Of a DNA stretch of 64,000 nucleotides, positions 39,697 through 50,249 are shown piece after piece. Within the stretch, counting starts at the first letter, position 1. The number at the start of each line of letters is the position of its first letter. The notes under the pieces were generated by a model. It did not search any database. It was not told where the DNA came from and saw only the letters and a program-made list of their open reading frames with translations. The position numbers were made by a program, and so were the translations under genes. Origin of the DNA: Rhabditoides inermis (Eukaryota > Nematoda > Chromadorea > Rhabditida > Rhabditidae); the NCBI GenBank assembly GCA_963966185.1, contig CAWZYM010000308.1, positions 476,001-540,000 on the forward strand, in the 5' to 3' direction.

Positions 39697-39867
39697 TCGA
39701 TGGTTGTACGGACTCCATGTGCGTGGTTGATGAAATATTCAAATGAGAATTGATATCACAGCCGGAAACCACGAAAAAGTATCACCTTTTTATCCAACGT
39801 TTCGGCACTAGGCCTTCATCAGGGATGGACAGAACACACCTCAAACTTGGGTAATTAAACCTTGAAT
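39697..39867 (-). mobile_element. nested 171-bp insertion with its own 10-bp target duplication
   Basis: ATTCATTATG is repeated exactly at 39687-39696 and 39868-39877. The other arm of the host element (about 38010-38035, inverted) shows the uninterrupted site, which proves the insertion. The insert has a hammerhead-like core and resembles short retroelement or Penelope-type tails (inference). Confidence 0.75.
39795..39823 (-). ncRNA. hammerhead-ribozyme-like core (candidate)
   Basis: On the minus strand CTGATGA (39816-39822) is followed by AGGCCTAGTGCC, which can form a short stem II (GGC with GCC), and then GAAAC (39799-39803) and GTTGG. These are the conserved boxes of a hammerhead core. 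Such motifs are known from Penelope-like elements and small circular retroelements. A complete stem III and cleavage triplet were not shown. Confidence 0.35.
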
Positions 39868-40684
39868 ATTCATTATGTGTACGATGTTGAATTTATCATT
39901 ACAGATTTCGTGAGCGCGAGGCGTCTGCCGATTGAATGAAGCTGGCAAGGCAAGGAGGGAAGAAGGAAGAAGTAGAAGAAGAAAAGCTGCGAGATCGGCA
40001 ATTCAAGATATCTTCGATAGATTATTGTTTCATATTGAAAGGTTGTCTCAAAATAAATCGTATTATTAATATCGATGTTTGTTACTTGAAGACGACTTTG
40101 TTATGAGAACGGACTGTTGTTAGATAATGGTGTGATTTTTGGTTTACACGGATGGCGGTAGGATCAGGGCAGCTAAAAGAAGAAACGGGTGAATATTCGA
40201 CTTGAAAAACCATGTGTGACAGATCTGTAGCAGATCTGTAAAACATCTGTGACAGATCTGCTCCCCACAGATCTGTCACAGACTCCACACAGATCTCGGA
40301 CAGAGTCTGTGTCAGATCTGTGGTGAATTAATAAATTAGTAATAAAATATTTTCGGAGTCTCATCGATAGACAAGTCCTCATGTTCATACTGAAAAGAAC
40401 ATGATGTAATGTTCAATTTATTGAAACAACCTTCGCCGGTCTTTTCCGCACTCTCGAGCTTCGTCTGCTCGTTGTTGGCTTGGCATCCGACATAAGCCTG
40501 AATAGCATGAAAACACACATTCAAACACAATAAGGATATTCATAGCGATGCATTGTTCACTCAACATCAATCGAAGTATAAAAGTAAAAAAACGATTTAT
40601 TTCCAATATCAAAGACAAATGTGACAAGTTATCTTTATCACATTCAAGTCCAAAACGACATGACGTTTTGATATGAAACATTAA

Positions 40685-40869
40685 GTTCCGCCACTACTCC
40701 GCTCGTTGGTACAGTGGGTGGGCAAATCAGTCAGCCGCCAGTAGAGAGCGCAGAGTGCGAGGCGGCAAAATCGATAGACATGCGAGAGCACGCGAATAAA
40801 TTCACATTCAAACTTTCGCGCGCGCGCAATTTTCAAATGCATGACGGCCGAGCGGAGTGGTGGCGGAAC
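40685..40869. mobile_element. short TTAA-flanked MITE
   Basis: A 21-bp terminal inverted repeat with one mismatch (GTTCCGCCACTACTCCGCTC and its inverse) encloses 185 bp, flanked by TTAA on both sides (40681-40684 and 40870-40873). It is immediately upstream of the 34299-40493 gene. Its sequence is unrelated to the TTAA element at 34670. Confidence 0.75.
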
Positions 40870-41606
40870 TTAATATTCCCTGGACTGTATTAACATAATT
40901 ATTGCAAAACAAAAAAATACATGTTATCATGTATCGATTTCAATTGATACTTTTATGTAGTGTTCACATAATCTTTATACACAAAGTTGCACACTCTCAA
41001 ACACTACGCTTATCACTCGTTTGCACGAAAACACGGTTTGTCCATCTAATTTTTAACAGAGCGGATGCACGATTTGTCCATGTGAATTTTAACCTATCGC
41101 ACCGTAAGTCCATCTATTTTTCTCTTTCTGATCACACGGTATGTCCACAACAGACGTACAGTTTTTTTTCAATTTACACGAACCGCCCATCTCATTTTTG
41201 ACCCACTGCTGACCCAAAACACGGTGTGTCCAGAAGGGAAGGACACCCTAACGTGATGTGTGTGATGAGTCATCGATTGCGCGGGAATCGCGACTTTTGG
41301 CTCGATCAATATTTCGGCATGTGCGCTGATTTTAGCTAGCTGATCGCAGTTATGGTATCTGCTTTGTCGTGTCGAACTAAATTTCCCAGCCGAGGTTGAT
41401 GGGCATATAAAGTATAGACTCTCTACATCTCACCCATCCAGACCACTGGCGCCAGTCAACCCGAAAAGTTTTGTATCTTCCTGAAAAATATTATATAATA
41501 TATAACGATACTTTTCTCGTACGTTTGTGTCCATTAAATCATTAGTGATTTAAAAGATGTTGTCATTTCATTTTGTCGGAATGACCTGACTGGTTGTGTG
41601 AGAGAG
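40870..41606. other. intergenic region with a degenerate tandem motif and TATA-like box
   Basis: Between 41028 and 41230 the motif CACGGTTTGTCCA recurs about five times, 25-40 bp apart, with variants such as CACGGTATGTCCA and CACGGTGTGTCCA. It may be a decayed tandem repeat or a binding-site array. ATATAAAGTATAGA near 41405 is a TATA-like element in front of the transporter gene. Confidence 0.4.
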
Positions 41607-42066
41607 GATGTGGAATGTTGTGGGGCTGATTCGCTCGGAAGAGGTGAGTGGGCGGGGTTAGTAGGGGCGGAGCCAACGCAGCTATTCAGCGACAACGCAA
41701 GAAGCGACCGATCAATCGGATCGAACCAGTGCTGCCGGTCAAGGATAGGAGAGGTGCGGTAACCTCATTTGTCTAGATAATTATAATTTGTCTCGACAGA
41801 TGAATTGGAATCGACACAAGAAAATGAGAGTGTGAAAGAAGAACGGAGAAAGAAGAGGAATAGAACTATAGAGAGAAAGTAGGGGTGGGAACGAGAAAAG
41901 AGTAAATGAAAAATTCGCAGAGAACAGAAAACGCAAGAACCCGAGCTGCTCACTTCCAACGAGGTGCTGTACACTGCGAAGAAGCAGACGAAGCTGGGAA
42001 AGAGGGAACACGAACTGTGGGTTACTGTAGGAGTCTCTCCCTTTTCCCCACTATTGTATACTGTAG

Positions 42067-44522
42067 TCGCTCTGCCGCCGAGCCGTCGCGTCCCATTCGA
42101 TCTGCCGAACCGATCAGAAAACCTACTGGGTTTGTGTGTGAATGTGAGGATTTTGATTTCTGTCAACCCATATTCACGATCAGAACACCTGATACACTCC
42201 ACTCGCAGCGACAACAACCAGCGTCGAGTCGGCGATCCGAGAAGTGATTGCATATCGACATTTCTTTCTAACATTCTGTTCCACATTCAGACAACCTTCC
42301 GATCCGTCTTCCGTTCGAGAGATCGACTATTCGCAGATCGATGCCGACCGCATGCTCAACTACTACGGCTACGGAGTGTAAGCGGAAGGAGCGGGGCCTA
42401 AGTGGGAGTGGCCTTGCAGGTACCAAATGTTCGGCTACTGTCTCTGTCAGATGCTCAATTTCATCTACTCGGCTTCATTCTTTGTCGTCTCTTTCACGCT
42501 CATCGAACCGAAAATGAATTGCGAGACGCGAAACGTGAGTTGTGTGGCCCGCCCTTTTTGACCCCGCCTACAGGGTACGGTGGCGATGGACAATAAGTGT
42601 CACTCGTCCGAGGGAGGGCTGTGTGCGAGTGGGAGGCTACTAGTGGAGGAGACGATTCCTGTCACCTCGCAGATCCGCGAGTACGGTATCCACTGCGATC
42701 ACGCGTTTGTCAAGGAGGCCGGAAAGACGCTGTTCACTGTCGGTAGGAACACGTTTCGTATACGTTTCATTATGTCACAGGTGCTATGGCGGCAGTGCCA
42801 GTGATGTGTGTGTGGGCGGATCGGTATGGACGACGACCGATGCTGCTCATCAATACGGGAATAGGGTGAGTGGAGAGAGAGAGAGAGAGAGGGAGAGAGA
42901 GAGAGAGAAAAAGAGTTGAGAGAGAGAGAGAGACTGTCTCACAGAGTCGGTCTATCCCTTCTCATGCCGTGGATCTCAGTCGCTCACTGGGTCTTTCTCG
43001 TCATTCGCCTTCTACTCGGAGCCGCTTGCGACGTGAGTGGTTCGAGTGGGCGTGACATGAATGGGCGGTGTTTCACTCATCTCCTCAGTCACTCCTCTCG
43101 ATCGGCTCCATCCTCACCTACGAACTCGTCTCCAACAGGTCCCGTGCCTGGATCACGCTTGTGCGAACGATTGCGTGGTGAGATACCGTAATCATTTCTA
43201 TTCTACCGTTCTGGCAGGTCCCTGGGCATGGCGTGGGTGGGAGTGCTGGCCTACTGTATCCGCGACTGGCGATGGTTCCAGTTCGCAGCAGCTCTCCCGG
43301 GGCTATTCACGCTCAGCTACTACTGGTACGAAGGGGCACTCTCGCCCCAGCCGGTGTAGGTTCCTTCCAGAGTCGCCGCACTGGCTGGTGCAGAAGAATC
43401 GGGTAGAGCAGATCAAGAACTACATCGCCACGTCGGACAGGTCACCTCTCTGCTTGACACGCACTCCTTCGGTTCAGATGGAACCGCAAGACTCTGCCGG
43501 TCGCCTCGTGTCTCACATACGAGCGTCGTCTGCCAGCTTCCTATCCCGAGACTCCATCTATCCTGGCGATGCTCAAATGCAGACCGCTGTGCAAACTGCT
43601 CTTCATCAATGGACTGATACAGTGAGTAGCTACGTCCCTTCCCTACTCCCTAGTCTCTCTCAGATTCACGCTCTCGTTCGTCTACTTTGCCGTGTCGCTG
43701 GATTCTGTGGACGCGGAGACTGGCCAGCTCGCGCCATTCTTCCTCACCGCTATGATCGACATTCCGGGTGTGGTTCTCTTCGTTGTTCACCAATATGATC
43801 TGCCTGCAGGTGCTATCGTGGTGATTCCATTGATACAGTACTTTGGGCGGCGTCCACTCACCCTCTGCTCTCTCGTGGCAACGGGAGCGTGCGCAGTGGT
43901 CGCCGCCATTCTCAAGGGTATGAGGACGGACGAGGGGGAGACGTACCCTTGCAGCCAACTCTCCCGGCTACGTGGCTTCGATGCTGCTCGCCAAGACCTT
44001 CATCAACGTGTGTCAGTCGGTCCATCCCATCTACACCAGCGAGATGTGAGTGGCTGGTTGGCTCTTCCACCTGGTTGCTCGCAGGCTGCCGACGTGTGTC
44101 CGCTCGCTCGCTTTCGCCCTCATCAATGTGCCCCAAAGCGTCGGCATACTCGTCGCGCCTTTCTTCCAGCACATCGTAATACCCGTGTATCTGTCTGTCA
44201 ACCTGTTCGCTTCCAGCGCGGCGTCTTCCCTGGCTTCCCCCACATGCTCGTCGCTGTGTTGAGCATCGTCAGCGCGGTCGGGTGAGAGCAGTATAGGTAA
44301 TTCGTCTCACACCTGCTTGCTTTCAGTTGCTTCTTCATGCCGGAGACCCGCGATAGACCCATGCCACAGACACTCGCAGATTTGTACAAGGACAAGAGCG
44401 AGTGAGTAGGAAAGCGAAATAACGTAGAAACGTTATTTTACAGGTTTTCGGTAATGTCTTCGCGTCGCTCTGAAATTTCCATCGTCGAAAAGAAGGACTC
44501 AACAAAGAAAACTATTCGATGA
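42067..44522 (+). CDS. SLC22-type organic ion transporter (MFS)
   Basis: About twelve exons run to TGA 44520-44522. The conserved part starts with DADRMLNYYGYGVYQMFGYC and goes on to VMCVWADRYGRRPMLLINTG, the MFS D-R-x-G-R-R loop. Later come ITLVRTIAWSLGMAWVGVLA and FLPESPHWLVQKNR, the family's LPESPxWL motif. IPLIQYFGRRPLTLCSLVAT gives the second MFS loop, followed by INVCQSVHPIYTSEMLPTCV and FFMPETRDRPMPQTLADL. The extracellular loop after TM1 is Cys-containing, as in SLC22. Role: plasma-membrane transport of organic cations, anions or carnitine-like substrates; the substrate is unknown. The N-terminal exons are uncertain. Open exons at 41607-42032 (MWNVVGLIRSEE, then charged residues) may belong to it or to a small separate gene, because phase does not connect cleanly. 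Confidence 0.8.
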
Positions 44523-44801
44523 TCGAATTTCAAATGATAAAACATGATCATATATATATAATCTACCATATTTGTACTCTATTGTTTGACCAACAACAAA
44601 AAAATCTGTTTGTATTTATTAATTGGCAATATTTTGATGAAAATTACACTATGTTGTGCAGTTTTCTGCAGTAGTGATGAATGACATGCTTTTGTGAGAT
44701 TTACAGAAAATTTAGGCCAGATATTTTTGTTTTTATGTTCTTTTATTGTAGTTTGTAGTGTTTTTTTGTTTTGTACCTATTTTATTGTTATATTTTTCCA
44801 G

Positions 44802-46518
44802 ATGACACAAAATAATCCTCCGCCTGCATACGCTGACAAGTCTATCACCAAACCGGGTTCTACGACCGCGACGAAGAAGAACGATGGGTGAGTTTTTTTT
44901 CCAAATAATACACGGCGATTCACAGTTAATAATTTGTGGGTGGGCGGAGCTGCGCTACAAAAACGCGCGACTCGCGCGGAGCGTGTTACCAAAACACAAA
45001 GCACATCAGATTCTGCTGGGATCGTGGCAGGACCAGTAGCTACAAGCGAGGCTCCGCCCACTGCTTGTCAAGACCGAATGGGCGGGGCTACGCCCGTCGC
45101 GGCTGATTTGAGCTAGCGATTTTCTTGAGTTGTGAATCGCCGTGTATAATATATTTGTTATTTTATAATGTCTTTTCAGATGCTTTCCCGTTTGCTGTGG
45201 TACCGTGTACCTCATTTTCTTGTTCATTCTGTTGGTGAACCTGGCGGTTTTCGTTGGATGCTCTTTCTCGATTGGATTGAACCAGCTTATTCGCCACATT
45301 CAGACTCCTGGGTATGTTGACGCTGTAGTCTTGTATATATGTGTAATGCAATATTAATGTTTTGCAGTCCTGCTGCGACCATCGTCCCGCTCGTGAACCA
45401 GTCGCAGTTGTCTCTCGCCGAGATGGCTCTCTATCCTCAGTTCATGCAGTTCAGTGAGGCGCACAATGAGGAGCGCGCTGTGCGCGGAGACAAGCCCGAG
45501 CACGGAGACATGCGCTTCCGTCTCTATGAGAAAAACCTCGACAGGTACGTAGTTGTGCATCATCGACGTTTTGATAAAGTAGGTCGTTTACATTGGCCTT
45601 TTTTGCAGCTGGCGCAGAATGCGCTCCAGGCAGTATCATTCGTTCTCCTTTGATGACCAGCAGCCGAATGTCTTTGCCGATTGGAACGATAAGGAGATGA
45701 ACGATGTGTGTTTCGTGAGAACTTGAGTACAAACTTGTGTTTCCTTGATCTCTGTTTCAGCTCATCTTGGGCGTTCCGAGAGATGTGGATGTCGAGGTGG
45801 ACTATGACTTTATCTCCCACTACAACAACGGCAGCATCCAGTCTCCTGACAGGGTTTTTAAATTTCTTTTAAGCACTTAATTTTTTTTTTATTATTCAGC
45901 TGTTTATCCCCGGCTGCGGTGTGCAGAAGTTCGTGAGCATTCCCTACGAGGACGTGTATGTGGAGGTTCAGTATGGGATGTGCTACAAGACTGGTATGTA
46001 TGTTTGTTTGTTTCATCTTTTCTCAAGAAATTTGTTCAGTGTGGCGCCTTCCCTCCTCTGCTTTTGGATACCAGTCTGGAGTTCTGCGCCCGACTACATT
46101 TGATTGCGTTACTGGGAAGGTAGGCGTATTATTTTAACCAAAATGTATTGTTGATGTGGTATGGCAGCTCTCGCTTGTGACTGTCGTGGGTGTGGACGTG
46201 CGAACTGGCAAGGACGACGAGTATGTGTGGCACGTCAAGCCCCTCCTCACCCCGACCGCCTACAAGAAGTATCCCCACATCAACGACCGCGCCGTAAGTC
46301 GTCGATTTTTTCTTCATTTTTTACCCGAGAATGTTCAGATCCGCGTTGCGCACGGCGCGTGTGGCCTCAATTTCACTCTCAACATGCTCCAGTCCGAGTT
46401 CGTCTTCAAGATGAAGGAACACTACAAGCGTTAGTTACTAAATATTTTGTTTTCAATTTGGTTCTAGCGGTGTTTAGGTAATCTGCTTGCGTCCTCGCCT
46501 CGCCAGCGTCTTCACTAA
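44802..46518 (+). CDS. tandem membrane-protein family, member A
   Basis: ATG 44802 follows a TTTTTCCAG acceptor directly, probably a trans-splice site. The cytosolic N-terminus is NNPPPAYADK with a PPxY-like element, then one transmembrane segment (VYLIFLFILLVNLAVFVGCS). The exported domain contains LYPQFMQFSEAHNEERAVRG, FADWNDKEMNDLILGVPRDV and AFGYQSGVLRPT, then a Cys and GKLSLVTVVGVDV, ending IRVAHGACGLNFTLNMLQSE. The C-terminus is LLASSPRQRLH, TAA at 46516-46518. A type II single-pass topology is inferred. No known family is recognised. Three further copies follow in tandem (46818, 48656, 50250). A MITE occupies intron 1. Confidence 0.75.
44909..45146. mobile_element. 238-bp MITE in intron 1 of member A
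   Basis: A perfect 16-bp terminal inverted repeat (TACACGGCGATTCACA and its inverse) lies within the GTGAGT..TTTCAG intron. The interior is GC-rich with GGGCGGAGC and GGGCGGGGC motifs. The repeat begins and ends with TA. Confidence 0.75.
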
Positions 46519-46817
46519 AATATGATCTTTCCAGACGATCTCTCTTTTCATGTTATTTTTGAATCCAATATCTTTTTAATTGTTAACGTACTAATCCTCA
46601 CTCTCATGCAGTTATGTTATACGTTTCATTTGGTTTTATTTCTCACCATTTGTTTATCGTTTTTGTTGAAGTTTATTTTGTTAAAAATAAATATGTTCCC
46701 GAAATATGTTTATCGGATGTTGCTTCATATCATGAAAACGTTATTTTTCGTTTGTTATATCTATCAATTTGGTGTGTGTTGTAAAAAAAATCGCTGCGAT
46801 TACTAGTCATTTTCAGC

Positions 46818-48333
46818 ATGATACGTAAAGAAGACTACCGGAAATACATTGCAAGATTGAAGTGAGTTATCATCTGGAAACTGTCTGATATTATGCTGTT
46901 CTGACACTGAGTTTAGGCCTGTCGGCGTCATTGTGGCGATTATCATTTTCTGGAACCACAAGGCGATCATTGCCACTGCCAGGCAGATTGTTTTCGGGTG
47001 AGCAGGTTTCTTAATTTAGTATTTCTATTGTTTATTTTCGGTTTACAGGGCGGCGTCTCCGGAGATAGACCGCGCCCTGCTCACCGAGGAGCAGAACCTG
47101 GCCTACCTGAACTTCATGCAGTTCAGCGAGGAGTGAGTGTCAAAGGAAGATGATTGAAATGTGTTATGCGGTTGCAGTCACATTGAGATGAGGACTGCGC
47201 GAGGCGACAAGGCGGCGCACGGACGGGCGAGACTGATCATGTACGAGAAGAACATCAGGAGGTTCGGGGTGGACAGGGAAAGTGTGAAGTGTCTGTGTTG
47301 TTGTAGGTGGCTGGCAGGGCGCGCGTCTCAGAACCACTCGTGGTCGTTCCACCCCCATGCACCCTGTGGATTCGCCGACTGGTCCAGCAAGGAGATGCAC
47401 GAGGTGAGTGATGTCGAGTTTGTACAAGGGTTTTGCCAGCTACGCACGTCTCCGTCTTTAGTGAAAATTCCGAGATTGCATTTGCATTGCTCAGATGTTT
47501 GTGGGAGTTCCTCTCGAAGACGACCGCAACACGCCCTTCCACTACAACGAGAGCAATGCGGACAGAGACAGAGAGGTGAGCGATTGTGATTGAAAATATT
47601 ACTTTCATTCTAACATAGATTCACATTCCGACTATGGGCAACATTAAGTTCGTGGAGAAGAGTGGACAGGAGATGTTCGCGACGCTCGCCTCTCGCAAGT
47701 CCTTCAAGTGTGGTGGGTTAATGCCAGATAGGATTGAGCTATCATGAAGAAGAAAAAATGTCTCTTCTAGCGTGGCGTCTTCCCCTGTCGGCGTTTGGCT
47801 ACCAGACCGGAGTGCTTCGTCCGACTGCCGATGAGTGTGCAGATGGAAAGGTGAGGGTTGCCGAGTAGTTGGAGAAGGGAGGATAGGAATATTTGAGTTG
47901 TCTCTCGTGGAGGTGGTGGACATGGATGTGGATCCGCTGCCCGAAATGCACTGGGAGATGGAGAGAAACGAGAGGTGGAAGGCATACTTGGAGAGGAAGG
48001 TGAAGACGATTCGAGAGCACATAGAGAAGCAGATGGAGGAAAGGAGGAAGGAGGGATACGTGTGGCACGTGCGAGTTGTGGCCACCGCCAAAGGACAGAT
48101 CAAGTACCCCCAGCTGGCAGGCAGGAAGGTGGGAGGAGAGCAGAGGGGGGGGAGAGCATCTGGCCCATTGCAGATTCGTGTGGCTGTGGGCAGCTGTGGT
48201 CTGTGCAGTGTGGAGATGGAGACCGAGTTCGTCGCCAAGATGAAGCAGTTCTACAAGAGTGAGTGCATGATTATGGTTGATTGAACGCCACATTTCAGAC
48301 AATCCCATGGAGACATCTCTTCGCCGCCGCTAG
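46818..48333 (+). CDS. tandem membrane-protein family, member B
   Basis: ATG 46818 lies 1 nt after TTTTCAG; TAG at 48331-48333. It has a short N-terminus, a hydrophobic segment (PVGVIVAIIIFWN), then LAYLNFMQFSEDHIEMRTAR, GFADWSSKEMHEMFVGVPLE, WRLPLSAFGYQTGVLRPTAD plus ECADGKLSLVEVVDMDVD. A long charged helix unique to this copy follows (RKVKTIREHIEKQMEERRKE), then WHVRVVATAKG and IRVAVGSCGLCSVEMETEFV. The C-terminal LASSPRQR tail of A and C is replaced by METSLRRR. All exon joins are in phase. It is closest to C over the QFSxxHIEMRxARGD segment. Confidence 0.75.
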
Positions 48334-48655
48334 ACATACTGATTGTCGATCGTTGTACTTGCATTTCTCTTTGTTATATTACACTACTAGACTACTACAT
48401 ATATCATTTTTATGGCAGTTTTTTGTTACATTCGTTATGTGTATGCTTCCATGTATTTTGTTATGTTTTTTGATTGGTATTTTGATGTGTGCTGTTTTAG
48501 TTGTTTAATAAATGTTATCCTTGTGTATTAGATTGTTTGTTAGAAATTATACGTTGCAATGCGTTTGTGATATCTGAATTTATTTGCTATTTATTCGCGT
48601 TTTGAATACTTCTCGTTCACATTGTTGTGCAATTTCCTGAAGTTATTGGTTTTAG
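48334..48655. other. spacer between members B and C
   Basis: T-rich 3' UTR-like sequence without coding signal. An acceptor-like TTTTAG directly precedes the ATG at 48656. Confidence 0.6.
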
Positions 48656-49948
48656 ATGGGGAAGCACGAGGAAGACTGCGGTGGTTTGATTTGCCTGCTC
48701 CTGCTCATTTCCATCGTTGGTTTATGTGTGATTGTGTACCAGATGAATCAAAGCAAGAAGTGAGTTTGTGGTTGTGTTGGATCTGCAAGTGACTATTCAG
48801 GATTGCTGTTGCTGCTGTCCCTCCCCCTCTGCCGGCTCCGTTGGTCAACCGGTGTTCTCTGAACGAGGCCCAGAACGACTCCTACCTCAACTTCATGCAG
48901 TTCAGCGACAGGTGGGGGAATGTGTCGGTGGTTGTGCATTTCCTTGCAGCCACATTGAGATGCGCGCTGCTCGCGGCGACCGCCCGGAAGACGGCCAGGC
49001 CAGACTGCGCATCTTAGGAGAACATCGACAGGTTGCAGACTGGCGGACATACAGGCCACGACAGTCGCATGTGTGCATTTGTTGCAGTTGGAAGTCGGCT
49101 CGCAGTGCGCAGAACGACTCGTCGTCGTTCTTCCCGCACGCCCCGACCCCCTACGCTGACTGGAGCCGTCAGGAGATGTACGAGGTGCGACGCTGTTATG
49201 TTTCCGAGTAAGTATATTAATTGTTTCAGCTGGTTCTCGGTGTTTCGTTTGAGGTGGATCGCGAGACTACTTTCACCTACAACAAGCTCGATGAGACGGT
49301 ATTCTTTCCGAGTATAATTGTATGTACACCTTTTTGGCAGGTTCTCATTCCTGGCGTGGGCACGTGGCACTCTATCCGGGCAGAGAAGAATGTTACTGAG
49401 ATGAACACTATATTACAGAAAGGCCGCGCATACCGTGACGGTACGTGCTTTAATGTATTTTTTTTTATATAAATGTTGATATATTGATATTTGAGTGTGG
49501 CGTCTCCCGTTCTCGGCGTTTGGCTACCAGAAGGGTGTTCTCCGTCCGACTTCCGAGGAGTGTTCCGACGGAAAGCTGTCTCTGGTGTGGATCGTTGGTG
49601 TTGAGTCTCGTGATGCGAACGACGAGGATGAGAATGAAGTCTGGCACATCTGGAGAGTCTACCCAAGGCTCACTCCCAGCGCTGCGGAGAAGTTCCCCAT
49701 GTTCTACAAGATGTCGCCGGTGAGTTCACGAAAGCCAGTTTGTTTGGTTCTAATATTTTGTGTAGATTCGCGTCGAGGATGGGGCTTGCAATATGGGCAG
49801 TCAGCTCTCGGCTGAGTTCACGGTCAAGATGAAGGAGTACTACAAGCGTGAGTGGGGGAAGGGAATGTGCGGGGGTTTGGAAGGTCTAACTTGTAACACA
49901 TCATCAGGCTACCCGCTCGCGTCGTCGCCCCGCCAGAGGAGGCACTAG
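48656..49948 (+). CDS. tandem membrane-protein family, member C, with a +1 frameshift
   Basis: ATG 48656 directly after TTTTAG; TAG at 49946-49948. The N-terminus MGKHEEDCGG precedes a transmembrane segment (LICLLLLISIVGLCVIVYQM). The ectodomain has YLNFMQFSDSHIEMRAARGD, YADWSRQEMYELVLGVSFEV, WRLPFSAFGYQKGVLRPTSE, ECSDGKLSLVWIVGVES, WHIWRVYPRLTP and IRVEDGACNMGSQLSAEFTV, ending LASSPRQRRH. In the exon ending at 49031, LRI is followed by one extra base relative to A and B (ATCTTAGGAGAAC instead of a frame giving YEN). The downstream exons are therefore out of frame and would stop soon after. It is either a recent pseudogene or a sequence error, since all later exons are well preserved. Confidence 0.7.
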
Positions 49949-50249
49949 ACAACACTATACACACACACTCTTGTCTCAAGCAATCTACCTGACATATGCA
50001 TACTCACATTTTTATTACTAGCTTATCTTACGTTTCCACTCTGATTTATGCTCATTTTATTCTCATCTATCTTTTTTCATTGTTACGTTTTAATGTTTTG
50101 TTACAATAATTGATGTTGCGTTGTTCGTTGTTTCGATAAAATTGTTTCGATGGGTGTTCATGTTGATAACCGAGATCATATGACGTTTTTATAACGTTGA
50201 GATATTTGATCATTGAATGTATGAATTAATATTTTGTTTATTTGTTTAT
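49949..50249. other. spacer between members C and D
   Basis: T-rich, no coding signal. No clear TTTCAG directly abuts the ATG at 50250, unlike the upstream members. Confidence 0.5.

Larger units (their letters stand above)
37545..40343. mobile_element. 2.8-kb long-TIR DNA element with a 10-bp target duplication
   Basis: The terminal inverted repeats are about 530 bp (37545 to about 38070; about 39655 to 40343, the latter interrupted by a 171-bp insertion). They are rich in direct and inverted ACAGATCTG units near the tips. AAAATATTTT occurs at both edges (37535-37544 and 40344-40353). The interior lacks a transposase: it has an ATCACGG minisatellite (about 38296-38395), a hairpin (38868-39008, CCAGCCTCTCCGGGCTGCTC and its inverse) and an exon-like piece near 39541-39601 with acceptor and donor. 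It interrupts the minus-strand gene at 34299-40493. The 10-bp duplication fits MULE-type mobilisation, but its ends differ from those of the complete MULE at 27351. Confidence 0.8.
34299..40493 (-). pseudogene. unrecognised leucine-rich protein gene, transposon-interrupted and probably decaying
   Basis: Candidate N-terminus at ATG 40493 (MSDAKPTTSRRSSRVRKRPA, then YEHEDLSIDETPKIF). A 2.8-kb element interrupts the coding sequence there. The next piece on the far side is FGDEKEKKLHEKFEDKEVEQ, then YVPNCAFLGPPPTPPNTP and ENGLSEQNSQMGSIDRDPYM. Later exons read FGGVDKSFAVSSDTLSDSLS, VFPSLLGHLSALPRLRHILF, VWPNVRCLELKPC, RLSIEWMIRTPMYGLQRLAV and FASIEHDFNRVIH. The end is ETLYLSLIHATRASQTI (TGA at 34299-34301). 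A TAA codon follows RVIH (near 34601), and several exon joins (around 36540, 36790 and 36870) do not keep phase. The phrases PRLRHILFNSPLVFP and WPNVRCLEL suggest an F-box-associated or LRR-like fold, weakly. It could be a pseudogene or a heavily remodelled live gene. Confidence 0.5.
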
